Shown here piece by piece: positions 26,987-36,032 of a DNA stretch of 64,000 nucleotides. Each line of letters begins with the position of its first letter. Position 1 is the stretch's first letter. The DNA is taken from the NCBI RefSeq assembly GCF_905220565.1, contig NC_059406.1:11046001-11110000 (forward strand), read 5' to 3'. The translations under genes were made by a program, and so were the position numbers. A model generated the notes under the pieces. It saw only the letters and a list, made by a program, of their open reading frames with translations. It was not told the origin of the DNA and made no database searches. The DNA comes from Melitaea cinxia (Eukaryota; Arthropoda; Insecta; Lepidoptera; Nymphalidae).

Positions 26987-28330
26987 TTGTACCTGGTATC
27001 CCATGACACCACATATTATTTACAAATATTATTTTCTTTAATATCGACTTCCGTTGTGTATCGCATTCATATTGCACTAAGAAGATCGAGGACAAATAAA
27101 AATAATTGTGTTTGCTCGCAAACGAAAAATAACCGACTTCAATTACATCGACGAATAATACAACGTAGATCGACGAAAAAATAGTCAAGTAACTAAGTGT
27201 TATCAAAGATTACTCAAAAAGTAGTTATCAGATCTCAATAAAATTTTTATGTGACCACATGACAAACATCAGCTTTCGATTAAATTAAAAATTATCAAAA
27301 TCGGTACACCCAGTAAAAAGTTATTGCAGATTTTCAAGAAGTTCCCTCGATTTCTCTGGGATCCCATTATCAGATCCTGGTTTCCTTATCATGGTACTAA
27401 ACTAAGGATATCTTCTTTGCAACAAAAAAGAATTATCAAAATCGGTACACCCAGTAAAAAGTTATTGCGGATTTTCACGAATTTCCATCAATTTCTCTGA
27501 GATCCCATCATCAGATCCTGGTTTCCTTATCATGATACCAAACTAGGGATATCTCCTTTCCAACAAAAAAAGAATTATCAAAATCGGTATATCCAGTAGA
27601 AAGTTATGCGGTATAATACAACGTAGGTCGACGAAAAAAGCGTCAAGTAAAAACGCATTATTAGATATAGCTCGAAAAGTAGTAGTTAGATCTCAAATAA
27701 ATTTAAATGGGACCAATTGGCACACACCACCTTTCGATTAAAAGAAAATTTGTCGAAATCGCTCCACCCAGTCAAAAGTTCTGATGTAATAGTTGAATTG
27801 AGAACCTCCTCCTTTTTTGGAAGTCGGTTAAAAATGTAGACGAACTCACTCGAAAAATACAAAAAGACGAACATCCCGCTTCTTTTCTGAAGTAGGATAC
27901 CAAGGATCGTAAGAGGTGATAGGATAACATAAAACATTGCATTAAAGTATATTAAAAATTCAATGTACTGAAGCAGTCAGAAATAAAGTATACCAACATC
28001 GAAAATTGCTAGGAATGCAATGACCCTAGAATAATTCGGCTAACTTTTTCGATGACAATTACAATTTACAAATATTAAAATTAAAATATTAAATAAATTG
28101 ATACGATGACAACTATAATTATATTATAATTGAATAACGTCTAATATCTCGAATCACGATCGATCGTAATATATTTTTCATTGACTATGACTTACATTTA
28201 CCGCTACTACTTAAAATAATGTAAAGTAGTTTTCTAGAACGACCTTAGAGACAGACAGGTGTACGGTTAGAAATAGGTATTAGGCAACACACTCACCTTG
28301 GCCATGTGTTCTCGCCGAGGACTTTCCCAT
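2152..28330 (-). CDS. ATP8B: ATP8B-type P4-ATPase (phospholipid flippase), N-terminal part, five exons
   Basis: Exons 28297-28330, 9473-9531, 8611-8823, 5053-5258 and 2152-2282 join in frame (643 nt, 214 codons plus one base) with AG/GT borders throughout. P4-ATPases move aminophospholipids from the outer to the inner membrane leaflet, usually with a CDC50 partner. The product shows the N-terminal ENERRIKANNREYNAQF segment, IKTSKYS..TFLPLNLLEQF, TM1 with LQLIPAIS, TM2 leading to TAVKDAYDD, the QVGDVIRLEND segment, and the actuator motif ELDGET, whose Glu drives dephosphorylation. The wording matches animal ATP8B proteins, including the insect class typified by Drosophila CG42321, more closely than ATP8A. 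Usual family length is about 1100-1300 residues, so the P and N domains and TM3-10 lie left of position 1. Introns are 18.8, 0.65, 3.35 and 2.77 kb. Confidence 0.9.
2283..5052 (-). other. P4-ATPase intron 4, AT-rich
   Basis: 2.77-kb intron with no open frame I can support. Apart from a degenerate Helitron-like fragment at 3560-3710 I recognise nothing. A minus-strand open frame at 4174-4437 lacks family features and splice context. Confidence 0.6.
3560..3710 (+). mobile_element. degenerate short Helitron-like copy
   Basis: It begins TCTATACAAATAAATAAA after an A and runs GGAGTGCCTGTTTG, then TGAACAATAACTTTTTTG, like the Helitron at 34678-35351. The internal part is deleted and the 3' end (GTTGCGAGCACGTCACGAG) has lost a clean CTAG. 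Confidence 0.6.
5053..5258 (-). CDS. ATP8B: P4-ATPase exon 4 (start of actuator domain)
   Basis: 206 nt between acceptor TTAATTACAG and donor GTAAGT (5052-5047). It encodes QRHQNDSQVNHRRAK through VQVGDVIRLENDQFVAAD and SSSEPNGLCYIETAELD, ending GG of the DGET glycine codon. Residue order matches the A-domain start of ATP8-type flippases closely. Confidence 0.95.
6242..6268. repeat. (GTAT)n microsatellite
   Basis: About five to six tandem GTAT units ending GTGTG. It lies in a moderately repeated-looking stretch that also carries an AAAATGGCGGA motif at about 6381-6395. Confidence 0.9.
7478..7527. repeat. perfect 23-bp inverted repeat, 4-nt loop
   Basis: Arms 7478-7500 and 7505-7527 (core ATCACCGCTTGGTAAG) are exact reverse complements around AGTC. 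The arms are less AT-rich than the flanks. No protein frame spans it. It could be a foldback element end, a cruciform or a small-RNA hairpin; the sequence alone does not decide. Confidence 0.85.
7994..8268 (+). repeat. hairpin-ended dispersed repeat, copy B
   Basis: From GTTTGATCGCAAAC, through TACAACGTAGGTAGACGAA, to CCTCCTTTTTTGAAGTCG. A diverged, shortened member of the family described at 923-1605. Confidence 0.7.
8611..8823 (-). CDS. ATP8B: P4-ATPase exon 3 (TM1-TM2)
   Basis: 213 nt, phase 0 at both ends, between acceptor TTTCAG and donor GTAAGTAC. It encodes 71 residues from NNYIKTSKYS to DAYDDF. It includes the first two membrane segments (around FYFLCLLVLQLIP and TTAIPLIGVLALTAV) and the LIPAIS motif near the TM1 exit that is typical of flippases. 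Confidence 0.95.
9043..9223 (+). repeat. hairpin-ended dispersed repeat, copy C
   Basis: It begins TTGCTCGCAAACG, has ACCGACTTCAATTACATCGA, and ends GAACCTCCTCCTTCTTTGG with AAGTCG. It is internally deleted compared with copy D (27103-27834). Confidence 0.75.
9473..9531 (-). CDS. ATP8B: P4-ATPase exon 2
   Basis: 59 nt between acceptor TTGTTGCAG (intron ends at 9532) and donor GTAAGT (9472-9467). It encodes NERRIKANNREYNAQFRYA after the split Glu codon. This is the conserved pre-TM1 segment of P4-ATPases (ANDREYN in vertebrate ATP8B). Confidence 0.9.
10295..10873 (-). mobile_element. non-autonomous Helitron, split by a SINE
   Basis: On the minus strand it starts TCTTCTTAATATATATAAAT after an A (10874 side) and ends GAACTTCGCAAGGTCGGCTAG before a T (10295 side). 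These are canonical Helitron borders (A-TC...CTAG-T). The body has the lepidopteran GCACACGGTGTGCAAATTTG segment. A SINE (10358-10702) interrupts it. Confidence 0.75.
10348..10712 (+). mobile_element. tRNA-headed SINE with 10-bp target duplication
   Basis: The direct repeat ATATATCGAA (10348-10357, 10703-10712) flanks a 345-bp element. Its head has an A-box-like TGGCGCAACAG and a B box GGTTCGATCCC. The body includes GTCTGGGTGTTTGTGCAG and CACCTGATAGCGATCG. The tail GGCCTATGCCCAGTAGTGGG and ACAGGCTGAAG resembles the RTE 3' end. The second copy at 34820-35160 is very similar. Confidence 0.9.
11159..12175 (+). mobile_element. 5'-truncated RTE-clade LINE with 12-bp target duplication
   Basis: ATGGAAGATTAG flanks the insert at 11159-11170 and 12164-12175. 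The insert (11171-12163) encodes only the second half of the reverse transcriptase and the C-terminal region: MTVHVNDQRTRPISLRRG, the catalytic FADD (11379-11390), then KWQWAGHLCRR and GRPPARWTDDLRKIAG. It ends with GGCTGAAG and an ATG-repeat tail, typical of the RTE clade. A TGG-to-TAG stop at 11646-11648 breaks the frame. The endonuclease is absent. The copy is dead but fairly young. Confidence 0.9.
11184..12146 (+). pseudogene. RTE reverse transcriptase fragment, one nonsense codon
   Basis: The coding remnant is 11184-11648 and 11700-12146 in the same frame, separated by the TAG at 11646 and a short stretch without a Met. It spans RT palm motif C (FADD) through the conserved C-terminal KTKVFEQCVLPVLTY and RDVWRELGEAYVQQWTAIG segment. 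Comparison with the minus-strand copy (19165-21275) shows the TAG replaces a Trp. Confidence 0.9.
12331..15240. other. intron DNA without recognised features
   Basis: AT-rich sequence with small open frames on both strands that show no domain, no splice context and no similarity to the ATPase or to the repeats elsewhere in the window. Confidence 0.5.
15241..15627 (+). mobile_element. non-autonomous Helitron with internal tandem duplication
   Basis: It starts TCTATAGATACAATTATAAA after A15240 and ends GGGCGAAGCCGCAGATGG-ATGCTAG before T15628. Inside, a 119-bp segment (15359-15477) is repeated immediately (15478-15596) with one visible difference, so the duplication is recent. No coding capacity. 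Confidence 0.85.
16090..16700. repeat. 118-bp satellite, about five units
   Basis: Unit starts near 16108, 16226, 16344, 16461, 16579 and 16696 (period 117-118). Each has CAAGATGGCGGCCGCTAC, then AAAATGGCGGATAA, then CCATCAATATGGGTATCAAA. The middle units are nearly identical; the outer ones are degenerate. Each unit carries two motifs like the YY1/Pho site (AAGATGGCGGC and AAAATGGCGG). Open frames within it are incidental. Confidence 0.9.
17725..18090 (+). mobile_element. SINE/LINE-like fragment with the GTCGTAAAAGGCGAC block
   Basis: It contains CACCACCCCCTTTGTTCC and GAGGTCGTAAAAGGCGACCG, like the start of the SINE at 1105. It then has a different body (ATGGGGTATCCGTCAAGC ... GGACTAAGGCCAATGATG). 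The 63-codon open frame at 17855-18046 lies wholly inside this repeat. No flanking duplication seen. Confidence 0.5.
18448..18542. repeat. imperfect 40-bp inverted repeat
   Basis: Arms 18448-18487 and 18503-18542 share CAGATT, TAGAGACC and ATAGTTTTATTA with about five mismatches around a short AT loop. It looks like a small foldback or MITE remnant. Confidence 0.7.
19160..21280 (-). mobile_element. RTE-clade LINE, 5'-truncated, inactivated
   Basis: Reading right to left, it starts inside the endonuclease (LPLSDHRLIWGT, with the SDH catalytic motif, about 21270). It continues through the linker and the RT fingers (KNRRAAGDDGVTTELLKAAG, NYRPISLLSNVYKLF, QAGFRNDYSTVDHIHTVRQ) and palm motifs (MAFVDYEKAFD; FADD at 19893-19904). 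It ends with the same C-terminus and 3' tail as the copy at 11171. The enzyme would nick target DNA and copy its RNA at the site. Breaks include a stop before 21087, a frameshift near 20215-20230, a stop at 19947-19949 and a small deletion near 19855. Confidence 0.9.
19165..21275 (-). pseudogene. RTE endonuclease-reverse transcriptase pseudogene
   Basis: The open pieces are 20224-21087 (287 residues: linker and RT fingers), 19947-20210 (palm, VDYEKAFD) and 19165-19851 (thumb and C-terminal region ending QQWTAIG). Put end to end they cover most of the RT domain. Most of the N-terminal endonuclease is missing. At least three inactivating changes exclude function. Confidence 0.9.
21281..23820. 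other. intron DNA; one small GC-rich patch
   Basis: Mostly AT-rich with no recognised gene. A short GC-rich patch at about 21935-21985 (GCGGGGGAGGCGCCGCGGAG) stands out, with no domain or splice context I can read. Confidence 0.45.
23822..23895. other. GC-rich patch
   Basis: ACGGCGCCGCCGCCTCGG and GTGCGGGGGCGCGCCGAC sit in very AT-rich surroundings about 300 bp from the larger CpG-rich block. They may be part of the same promoter-like region. Confidence 0.35.
24165..24545. promoter_or_regulatory. CpG-rich block, possible alternative promoter or first exon
   Basis: About 380 bp with very high GC and many CpGs, open in several frames on both strands. On the minus strand one frame from an ATG near 24340 reads MCARSEAVELEVLG, then PPRPLRLSLLELLGKL, the most protein-like of the alternatives. 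I found no donor in that frame that would splice in phase to ATPase exon 2, so a coding role in that gene is not supported. A promoter or an unrelated first exon is possible. Confidence 0.35.
25069..25351 (+). mobile_element. non-autonomous Helitron
   Basis: It starts TCTATACTAATATTAAAACG after A25068 and ends CAACGAAGTGGGCACGGGTC, then GGCTAG before T25352. Same family as 56492-56906, which has the same 5' and 3' ends and GGGGGTAATCTTCGCAAATA inside. Confidence 0.85.
25438..25620 (+). mobile_element. Helitron-like fragment
   Basis: ACTCGTATTATAAATCCGAA and GTTTGTGAGGCTCGATGG match the start of the fragment at 1610. The copy decays before any 3' end; a GGCCGCGAGACGCAG stretch near 25590 corresponds to the GC-rich part of the 1610 copy. 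Confidence 0.5.
26130..26290 (+). mobile_element. degenerate tRNA-headed SINE remnant
   Basis: GCGTTCGATTTCCGC resembles a decayed B box. It is followed by AGGCGGATATTTGTATTTTT and TAGTCTGGGTGTTTGTTC, a body common in lepidopteran SINEs. No flanking duplication is visible. Confidence 0.45.
26955..26989. repeat. (ATT)n microsatellite
   Basis: About eleven ATT units with one interruption. Confidence 0.9.
27103..27834 (+). repeat. hairpin-ended dispersed repeat, copy D (longest complete copy)
   Basis: It begins TTGTGTTTGCTCGCAAACGA (hairpin GTTTGC-TC-GCAAAC), then AACCGACTTCAATTACATCG, and ends CCTCCTTTTTTGGAAGTCGG. The two ACCGACTTC motifs are inverted relative to each other. An internal segment of about 139 bp (from GAATTATCAAAATCGGTA) is tandemly repeated with starts near 27289, 27430 and 27570. 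No coding capacity. Confidence 0.8.
28297..28330 (-). CDS. ATP8B: P4-ATPase coding exon 1 (start codon)
   Basis: ATG at 28330-28328 reads MGKSSARTHGQ and ends CAA-G before a GTGAGT donor (28296-28291). The single G joins the AG at the start of exon 2 to make GAG (Glu), giving HGQ-E-NERRIK as expected for the family. The same frame also has ATGs at 28354 and 28360 (adding MFMCVDGAAD) with a stop just upstream, so the start could be 8-10 codons longer. Another ATG at 28344 opens a different frame (MVRPTWESPRRE) that would join exon 2 out of phase. The exon is assigned from splice phase and position; a transcript would settle it. Confidence 0.7.
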
Positions 28331-28580
28331 GTCGGCCGCACCATCGACACACATAAACATACACTCACGCGACACTTAACACTAAACACTGTGTATCTAC
28401 TTAAACTTATTAGGTCGGTATAAAAGAGGCGTACAAAAGTTACACTTTAAATTATCTAAGGCCACTTGAGGGTTGAGATAGGTCTCCTATGGAGTTGCAG
28501 GCGGTAGGGTGGTATCGAAACGTGCGGAGGACCACGCGGTGCGATCGGCATCCTGCGAACCAATCTTGCACTTCAATTCT
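28331..28580 (-). other. ATP8B: probable 5' UTR part of exon 1
   Basis: A good splice acceptor (TTCTTTACAG, minus strand) lies at 28590-28581, so the exon carrying the start codon probably runs from 28580 to 28297 and the transcription start is further right. The stretch has higher GC than its surroundings and contains several upstream ATGs, two of them in frame with the start. Confidence 0.5.
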
Positions 28581-28590
28581 CTGTAAAGAA

Positions 28591-31500
28591 ATAAAAACAA
28601 AGAGTTCATTTTCGTGATTACAGCCAGTATGACCTTAAAAAAGGTCAAATAAAGCGCTTAAAGTAATTGAATTGTTTAGTCGTACAACTGTTTGGGTGAA
28701 ATTTAAAGTTCAATATTCTTGTTTGGAAGTTTAAAAAAACGGAACGGTGTTAAATTAGCGGCCAATGTTTATTGTAGATTTAAGGCTGTACGACACAAGA
28801 GATCTACTTGTAAATACTGTACTGCACCGACAGAAGAACAAGCAAGTAACAGCGTCCTCTCATATGAAGAGATGGGTGGGAGACCGGGGTATAATTCACT
28901 GATTCATTGAGGCTTGAGAGATGCCTGTATATAACATATAACTTAAAACTGAACATAATAGCAGCCGAATGTTTTTCTTTACCACCAAACCCGAAATGCA
29001 TTTAAAATGAACGTTTTACGTTTGAAACTTCATCAGTTTTTACTCCAGATTTGAGCGCGTGTTTCTGGTCGACACATGCTGATTCACTGGATCGTTACTG
29101 CTCTTTAGCGAACTATATTACGATTACTTATATCCGCGACTTTAACAAGATTTTTATATGCAGACAAACGGACAAACTACAACTACAGAACATATTTTTG
29201 ACTTTAGTATCGATTGTATAGGTACAAAAAAATGAAAACTTCAAAACATCTATTTGTTACTATTTTATTATTAAAAGTATATTTTAAAGAAATCTCATTT
29301 ATTTAAAGATATTTTAATTCAATACTTCTGTTACAAGATCAAAACCATTAAATATAAAACGACTGACCAAATATTTATATATTTATTGATCCGTAAGTCT
29401 TTAAAGTTTTCCATATTTTTGTTTTAAATATAACTATATTTTTCGAAAACCACCAAGCTATATAAAACAATCGACAACGTCTATACCAACGATATCCTCT
29501 TGTCGATGTTCAAATCTTAATACGATTCTTTCAGCTATAACGATTCCTTATATATATTTAGTTTTTGTATACGTGTTCCTTATTTTGAGTATCTCACAAG
29601 TCGTCAAAACTAAAATCGCAACAAAATATAGTGTAGGTACGTACTGGCAAAGATAGAATAGATTGGTCGTAGGTAAATAAGTGGTAATGTGGTCAGACCT
29701 AACGACAGAGACCGTCAAGCAGTTTCTAATGAGACAATTAAACTTGATTGAGACAATTGAGATGCGCTGCTTGATATTGTCGCTATCACACGTCCGATAA
29801 GTACTCTTCATGAAATTACGTCGCAGCATCTGTAAGCGTCCTATTGATAAATGTTTTTTTTTTCTTTTGTTAAATTAATTACCGACTTAAACAGACCGTG
29901 ACTTTGTCTTGTCGTAGATATCTTTACTGCGTAAAGCAAACGATATGCTAAAGATAATTAAAAATATTTTTGTGGGCTTAATCAAATTCAAGTTTGTCCA
30001 ACCTTTCACATATAATCACTTAATTAAAAATTATTTAATTATTTTGGGAACAATTTGCAGTTCACGTAAAAGTTACGTGAAAAACAACTGGAGTTTTTTT
30101 AGCCGAATTGAGACCATCTTTTTATTTTGATGTACAAAACTCCTTTCAATACTATTCGGACTATATGTTCTGCTTGATCCATCCATTGTATCCAAGACGC
30201 AGATAATACATAACAGAAGTTCCCTTTTCTGCATTTTAATGTTTAGATGGCACCATTGTTTATATAAGCCCCGTACTGGATGACATACATATTTTAAAGT
30301 AAGGAACACCATACATCGAGCAAACAGGTTATATTCAGTTCAACTAATCTTTTTTGGTGCAATACGTTTCAGTACGTAATCAACAACTAAACGGATGTCA
30401 TCTATTGATTTTACATATCAGTGCTTCTAAAATGCGAGGGTAAAATGTTCACATAATATTCGTGTCGAGTCATCTACCCTCCGTCGCTTAATATCCGTCG
30501 GATAGAAGTTATGGAGTCATAAACGGACGACAGCGTCGATATCGTTACGAACCGTGTACACAACATACTATAATTTTAATAGACATGTTTCTTTAGTTTG
30601 GCTATTGGCATAAACCAAACAAAAGGCACAAGAGATCTCTTCGCGGCTTTACACGCGTGGTTTGGCTGTTTTGTTTACTCCCATTAAAATCTTTATTTTA
30701 TGTCACTCAATGATAACGTAGCATTCATTTAGCGCAAGAATTTTAAGATCCAGTAGTTTCGAGTAGAATATGTTTATAAGAACTATTAATAAGGGTACTC
30801 TACTTAATGGCTTCAAAAAAAGCTACTCTAATGATCTTTAGCAAAGTATTGTAATGATTTTGTTCTAATTGAAAATATTTTATATGTTTTTTATAAAAAT
30901 AAATATATTTACAATAAGCAGTGATTTTGACTATTTTTGGTGCTATGGATCTGTGTTTACTTTTTAATGAATTGTTTGTAAAATCCAATTTATTTTGTAT
31001 TTACATTTTATTTATTGTAAGCAAATAATTGTTTAAGAAGATTGCCTTTATTATTTGTTAAATACGGATTGTCAAAAGCAGTTGTTTCCTTTCGTTGGCT
31101 ATAAATAGTTTATTGGCTTTTTAAAAAGTGCGGTCTTCTTATATCAACGGTACAGACTAGAAGTCGGAAAAGAAATTGTAATAGTAAAGTTGAAGTAAGG
31201 TGTGTTAAGTGGAAGATATCAAATGTGAATAAAGTTATTTGTAACAACTGGATTTTGTTATTTCTCTACAGTATATACTAAGTGCGAATAACACCGGCAT
31301 AAATAGCAAGATTATCTAATTGATCTATTTACATACACATAGTTGGCTAAAGCTGAAGTTTCAACATAGTTCCTTATTTAATTATAATCGTGCCTAATGT
31401 TGATGTATAAGAGAGAATAACAAGAGTAAGCTATAGGCAATTTATATCTATGGATATTAAAATAACTTTTTTTCTAAATTAGTTACTAGATAAAAAAATG

Positions 31501-33120
31501 GAATTGTCAAATGAAGAATTAAGAAAACCGTGAAAAACTAATCGCGTTTTCCTTACAGTTTGAATGCGTCATTGGATGTCAGGCATGCTAGTACATAATA
31601 AAATAACAAATTATGCAAATCATATTTATCAACGTCTGTAAGAGCATCGTAGCGTAAGGCTGTAACTCGCTTGACTCGTAATCCCATTGGCTGCGTTTGA
31701 ATTTAACTAAACTTATTTCCTTTTTGTTGTTACTTGCACATATATTATTGCATTTATATTTTTCCTTAAAACTTGAATGTATTTACTTACTCTAAGTATG
31801 TTTTTCATACACATTATAACTAAAAATATATTAAGAAGAACGATGACGGACCTTTTTTTAGTTATTTGAATTTACTTATTTAACAATAACATTTAAACTA
31901 ATATTAAATCTATCAGACGTACTTTGATAAGGTATAAATGAAACAAAATACATAATATAAACGAAATGAAACCTTTGTTAGGTTACGACGTTTACCACTC
32001 CGCGACTAGTTAAGTTATAAAGCTTAAGGTGTATGTTACCTTTGCAAACAAGTGACGTATTTTATGTGAGTCTTTACAGCGCCAATATAAACAGATAATT
32101 TAATCTACGGAGAGATTTAACCATTAACTCCTATACCGCCTAATCATTAGATTTATTTCATACCAGTATAATTCCAACGGATGAGATAAACTGTTTATTA
32201 TATTGTCAACGTCACTTAAGTAGAAAATAAGGTATCATTAAACGAAATTGACTTTAAGCGTTGTAACTAAAGTTGACAAAAAGAGATTCTTTGTAATAAA
32301 ATTGTATTAAATGCAAAAACAAATATAAAATGTACACCGCAAAATATCTATTATTCTACCTCATAATATTATCTGTATTTTAATATATACATTATTTTAG
32401 AATAAATTTAAATAGATTAAAACAAAATTGCACAACAAACGTTTAAGTTTGTTTAGAAATGTTCACGTCTCGTAGTTAGTCCAGTTTTTTACAGATGGAG
32501 TGGAGTGTCTTTTGAAAAATAAATTTTAAAATTTGTTTTAAATTAAAACTAAGTGACCTTTTTTTCATAAAACAAAGAATTAATTATCCCATTTGGTCAT
32601 CATCGTATCGTTTCTAAGAAATTATTTCTTACAATATTGTCTGGGAGTAATCGTCACTAGGTGCGAAATGAATAATCGATATCAAATAAATGAATTAGTC
32701 GATAAACAATAAGAACACATAGCTTGCATAATCAAATAGATCTAATTTATATTATTAGTGTACTTGAATATTACAAATTAACCTAATAGATGCGGGACAA
32801 GGACCTTCTATATTCACCAGTGACATCATATACATATCAAGTCTTTTGCCTTGAACTACAATCTGCTTCAACTTTTCGCGAGGCTATTAAAAACTTCAAT
32901 GAAACAGATTAGTCAAAAAAATATGTTGTGTTCTACGGTATTTTGATTTTATTTTACTGAAGAAGTATTATGACTAGCCCCGTTGCGTAGTTTGCACAGC
33001 TTTGCTTGCTTTCTGCTTTGAGGGTTATTAGGTTCTATGAAGCTAATACATATTTATCTATTTATATATTTAGGTATTTATTATTTATATGTTCATTTAT
33101 AACAAAAGAAAAGTAGTTTG
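28591..33120. other. region upstream of the coding start, no recognised gene
   Basis: 4.5 kb of AT-rich sequence, either upstream intron or flanking DNA of the P4-ATPase. Small open frames (for example 28719-28910) have no recognisable domain. No repeat shared with the rest of the window was seen. Confidence 0.5.
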
Positions 33121-33126
33121 ACCTGT

Positions 33127-33435
33127 ATCATCACTTTAGCTTATCGCAGTCCACTGCCGGACACAAGTTCGTGCCAAAAATAGTGTGTTTTGCCCATAGG
33201 CACCACGCTGGGCAGACGGATTGGTGACCGCAGGGCTGACTGTGTCGCACCGAAGACGCTGCTGCCCGTCTTCGGCCTGTGTATTTCAAAGCCAGCAGTT
33301 GAATGGTTATCCCGCCATCGGTCGGCTTTTTAAGCTCCAAGGTGGCAGTGTAACTGTGTTATGACTTAGTCGCCTCGTACGACACCCACGGGAAGAGAGT
33401 GGGTGGCTATATTCTTTACTACCGTAACCATGCAG
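33127..33435 (-). mobile_element. SINE-like element, second copy of the 1105-1439 family
   Basis: On the minus strand it begins CTGCATGGTTACGGTAGTAA, then CCCGTGGGTGTCGTACGAGG and GCCGACCGATGGCGGGATAA, and ends GGCAGTGGACTGCGATAAGC. The tail lacks the GGCCTATG block, and no convincing target duplication is visible, so it is older than the copy at 1105. Confidence 0.8.
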
Positions 33436-33976
33436 CTAGTATTAGTATATGTTAAACATGTTTGTATGAATATTATCTGTAAGGTAAAATTCATCAAAGA
33501 CTCGTATTATACGGCGTAGCTTCTGACCTTGTTTCGACTAAGTTGCCGTCTGTTATGTCCATTGTATGAAATAATTATTGCAAAACCTCGATAAGTAAAA
33601 CAAACGACTGAATTCCTCACTGAAAACTGCAATACAAGTAACATATTTGTGGATATGAACTTGCCACACTGCACTTGTGCGAGTTGGTAATCCATTATTT
33701 GATTGTTTATAGTATTTGAAGACTATATTACATTAGGACCAAAATTTACACTTATTGAATGTAACTGATTTTAGGGATTCTGTAAACACTCTAAGCAGGT
33801 GAAACCGCGAGGGACGATACTAATACTGAACTGTTAAAGCAGCAGTTTAAAACGCAACTAACCAGTATAAAATATTAGCTTTATAAATTGGACTAATTTA
33901 GAGACAGCTGGAGCATAGCGTTAACGAAAGGTACTGAAACCCGCGTTGTTTAATATATATATTATATACATACGAG

Positions 33977-34220
33977 TAATTGTGTTTGCTCGCAAACAAA
34001 AAATAATAATAATTAAAAGTGATAAAACGTAGATGGACATAAAAAAAAGTCAAGTAAATACGTATTTTAGAGATATCTCAAAAAGTACTTGTCACATCTC
34101 AATTCCTTTCCTCCTTTTGATGAAAAAAAAAATCATCAAAATCGGTCAGTCAAAAGTTCTGAAAAAACACACATAAAAAATACAGTCGAATTGAGAGCCT
34201 CTTCCTTAGTTTGAAGTCAT
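33977..34220 (+). repeat. hairpin-ended dispersed repeat, copy E
   Basis: TTGTGTTTGCTCGCAAACAA hairpin end, then AAAACGTAGATGGAC, finishing GAGCCTCTTCCTTAGTTTGA-AGTC. Shortened and diverged. Confidence 0.7.
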
Positions 34221-34677
34221 ATACGAGGTACGAGCAAACACTAAACTCATCCCTATAATCGGAGGGATGAACGTGTAAGAACATACTGTAATTACGGTAA
34301 TTGATGTTATTTATCGATGAACATCAACATACTTTTTTCATTACTCGATATCGGCTAGTTTCATTACCGTGTCTTACAGGCTTCCTGGCCTGAAATTACG
34401 TCATGTATTATCACAGTACGCATAATTCAACCTTGGTAATGACATAGGCAATAGAGATTTATCCTTGTACTGTGTGTAAAACTTTTTTAATTATTTGAAT
34501 GTAAACTTTATTCCAGTAAGCTTTAAAAGCACTTTTAAACCATTATTTTACACATCAAAATTTTGTTCGTTTTTAATAATTATAAATACAGCTTTACACC
34601 TTCCGTCTACCACCAATTCGGAATGAAGTTCGGTATAGCATAATCGGCAAGAAACCCCACAGTTACTTTGCCACCAA

Positions 34678-35351
34678 TCTATACAAATAAATAACATTGG
34701 AGTGTCTGTTTGTAATATTAAAATAACCGCTTTTTACTAAGTGCATATGGATGTATACACAATACATATTCCAAAATAGCAGTTTTTACCATTTTTGTCT
34801 GTCTTGTCTGTTTGTTCCGTTGACGCAACGGTCATAGCCATGGATTGTACCTGTTGCGCTGGCGGTTGCGGGTTCGATCCCTGCATATGACAAACATTTG
34901 TATTGGCCCGACAGGTGTTTGCCGTAGTCTGGGTGTTTGTGCAGTCCTTATGGGTCTCCCCACCGTGCCTCGGACAGCACGTTAAGCCGTCGGTTCCGGT
35001 TGTTATTATATACACCTGATAGCGATCGTTACTCATAGTACGGAATATATCCGCCAACCCATATTGGAGCAGCGTGGTGGATTAAGCTCTGATCCTTCTC
35101 CTATACGGGGAAAGAGGCCTATGCCCAGTAGTGGGATATTACAGGCTGAAGCAACAGTTTTCTGTTTGTTCCGGCTAATCTCTGAAACGGCTGGACCGAT
35201 TTTGACGGGACTTTCACTGGCAGATACCTGATGTAGTAAGGAGTAACTTGGGGTACTTTTATTTTATAAATCTATTTATTTTACAACTCTGCGAACTGAA
35301 CAATAACTTTTTTGTTAAATTCCACGCGAACGAAGTCGCGAGCACAGCTAG
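34678..35351 (+). mobile_element. non-autonomous Helitron, split by a SINE
   Basis: It starts TCTATACAAATAAATAAC after A34677 and ends CGAAGTCGCGAGCACAG-CTAG before T35352. Removing the SINE and one target copy leaves about 320 bp. A shorter decayed relative is at 3560-3710. Confidence 0.85.
34807..35173 (+). mobile_element. tRNA-headed SINE with 13-bp target duplication
   Basis: TCTGTTTGTTCCG is duplicated exactly at 34807-34819 and 35161-35173. The 341-bp insert has TTGACGCAACGGTC (A-box region), the B box GGTTCGATCCC, and the tail GGCCTATGCCCAGTAGTGGG, ACAGGCTGAAG. It is highly similar to the copy at 10358-10702. Confidence 0.92.
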
Positions 35352-36032
35352 TAGTACCTAACATGAATAGTCCTTAGAATTGCATGTTTTCGACACAGCG
35401 TAGATTGCTTTCTATTTATATTTTCATAGCTTACTTTAGTACATTATAAATAACAATTAAAATTAAAACAACAAACGTTGCAAGGTGCTTGCGTGATGTA
35501 TGTAGCTTTTTTAAATTTTGATTCGTTAGTATCAAAAGTTTATAAAATAAATTATTTGTTAGTTAAATATAATTATTTCATTGAACTAACAAATCTTCTA
35601 ATTTATTCTAAAAGCATTTTTATTTAAAATTTCATGGATATAGAACCGTTTTTTTTTTTATATTTATGTACGTACTCGTTTTAAAATGTCATTATTAAAA
35701 TAATTGAATAGCAGATGCTATCGTCATTAAATTAGCCACGATTTTGTCGAATGGAAACGTGCCTAATAAACGAGGATGGAAAAACAGGAAAAATGGGATC
35801 TTTTCTTTTATTTCATGTTGACATTTATATACAAAACGTTATCTTGGACCAAGGTAATCTTATAAATTACGTTACTTGTTTTTACAAATAATTGTAACAT
35901 AAATATATTGTTTTATTTTGTCAAGTAATATTATGTATTTACTCCCATAATTTATCGAAACAGGCGTCGCAGTTGACATCTAGTACGTCAGCGTTAAACT
36001 AATAAAACTCTCATATTGACGAGTACATACCC
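35352..36032. other. AT-rich DNA, nothing recognised
   Basis: No gene and no repeat shared with other parts of the window, between the Helitron at 34678 and the Harbinger-like element at 36036. Confidence 0.5.

Larger units (their letters stand above)
9532..28296 (-). other. P4-ATPase intron 1 (18.8 kb), transposon-rich
   Basis: This intron contains the Helitrons, SINEs, RTE LINEs, 118-bp satellite and CpG-rich block listed separately. The remaining stretches (about 12330-15240, 18550-19150, 21280-23820, 25620-26130) are AT-rich with no gene or repeat I can identify. Confidence 0.65.

Noticed and set aside
28297..28344. Alternative start ATG at 28344 (MVRPTWESPRRE...)
   Set aside because: This frame reaches the donor in phase 0 and would shift exon 2 out of frame; the phase-1 frame from 28330 joins correctly.
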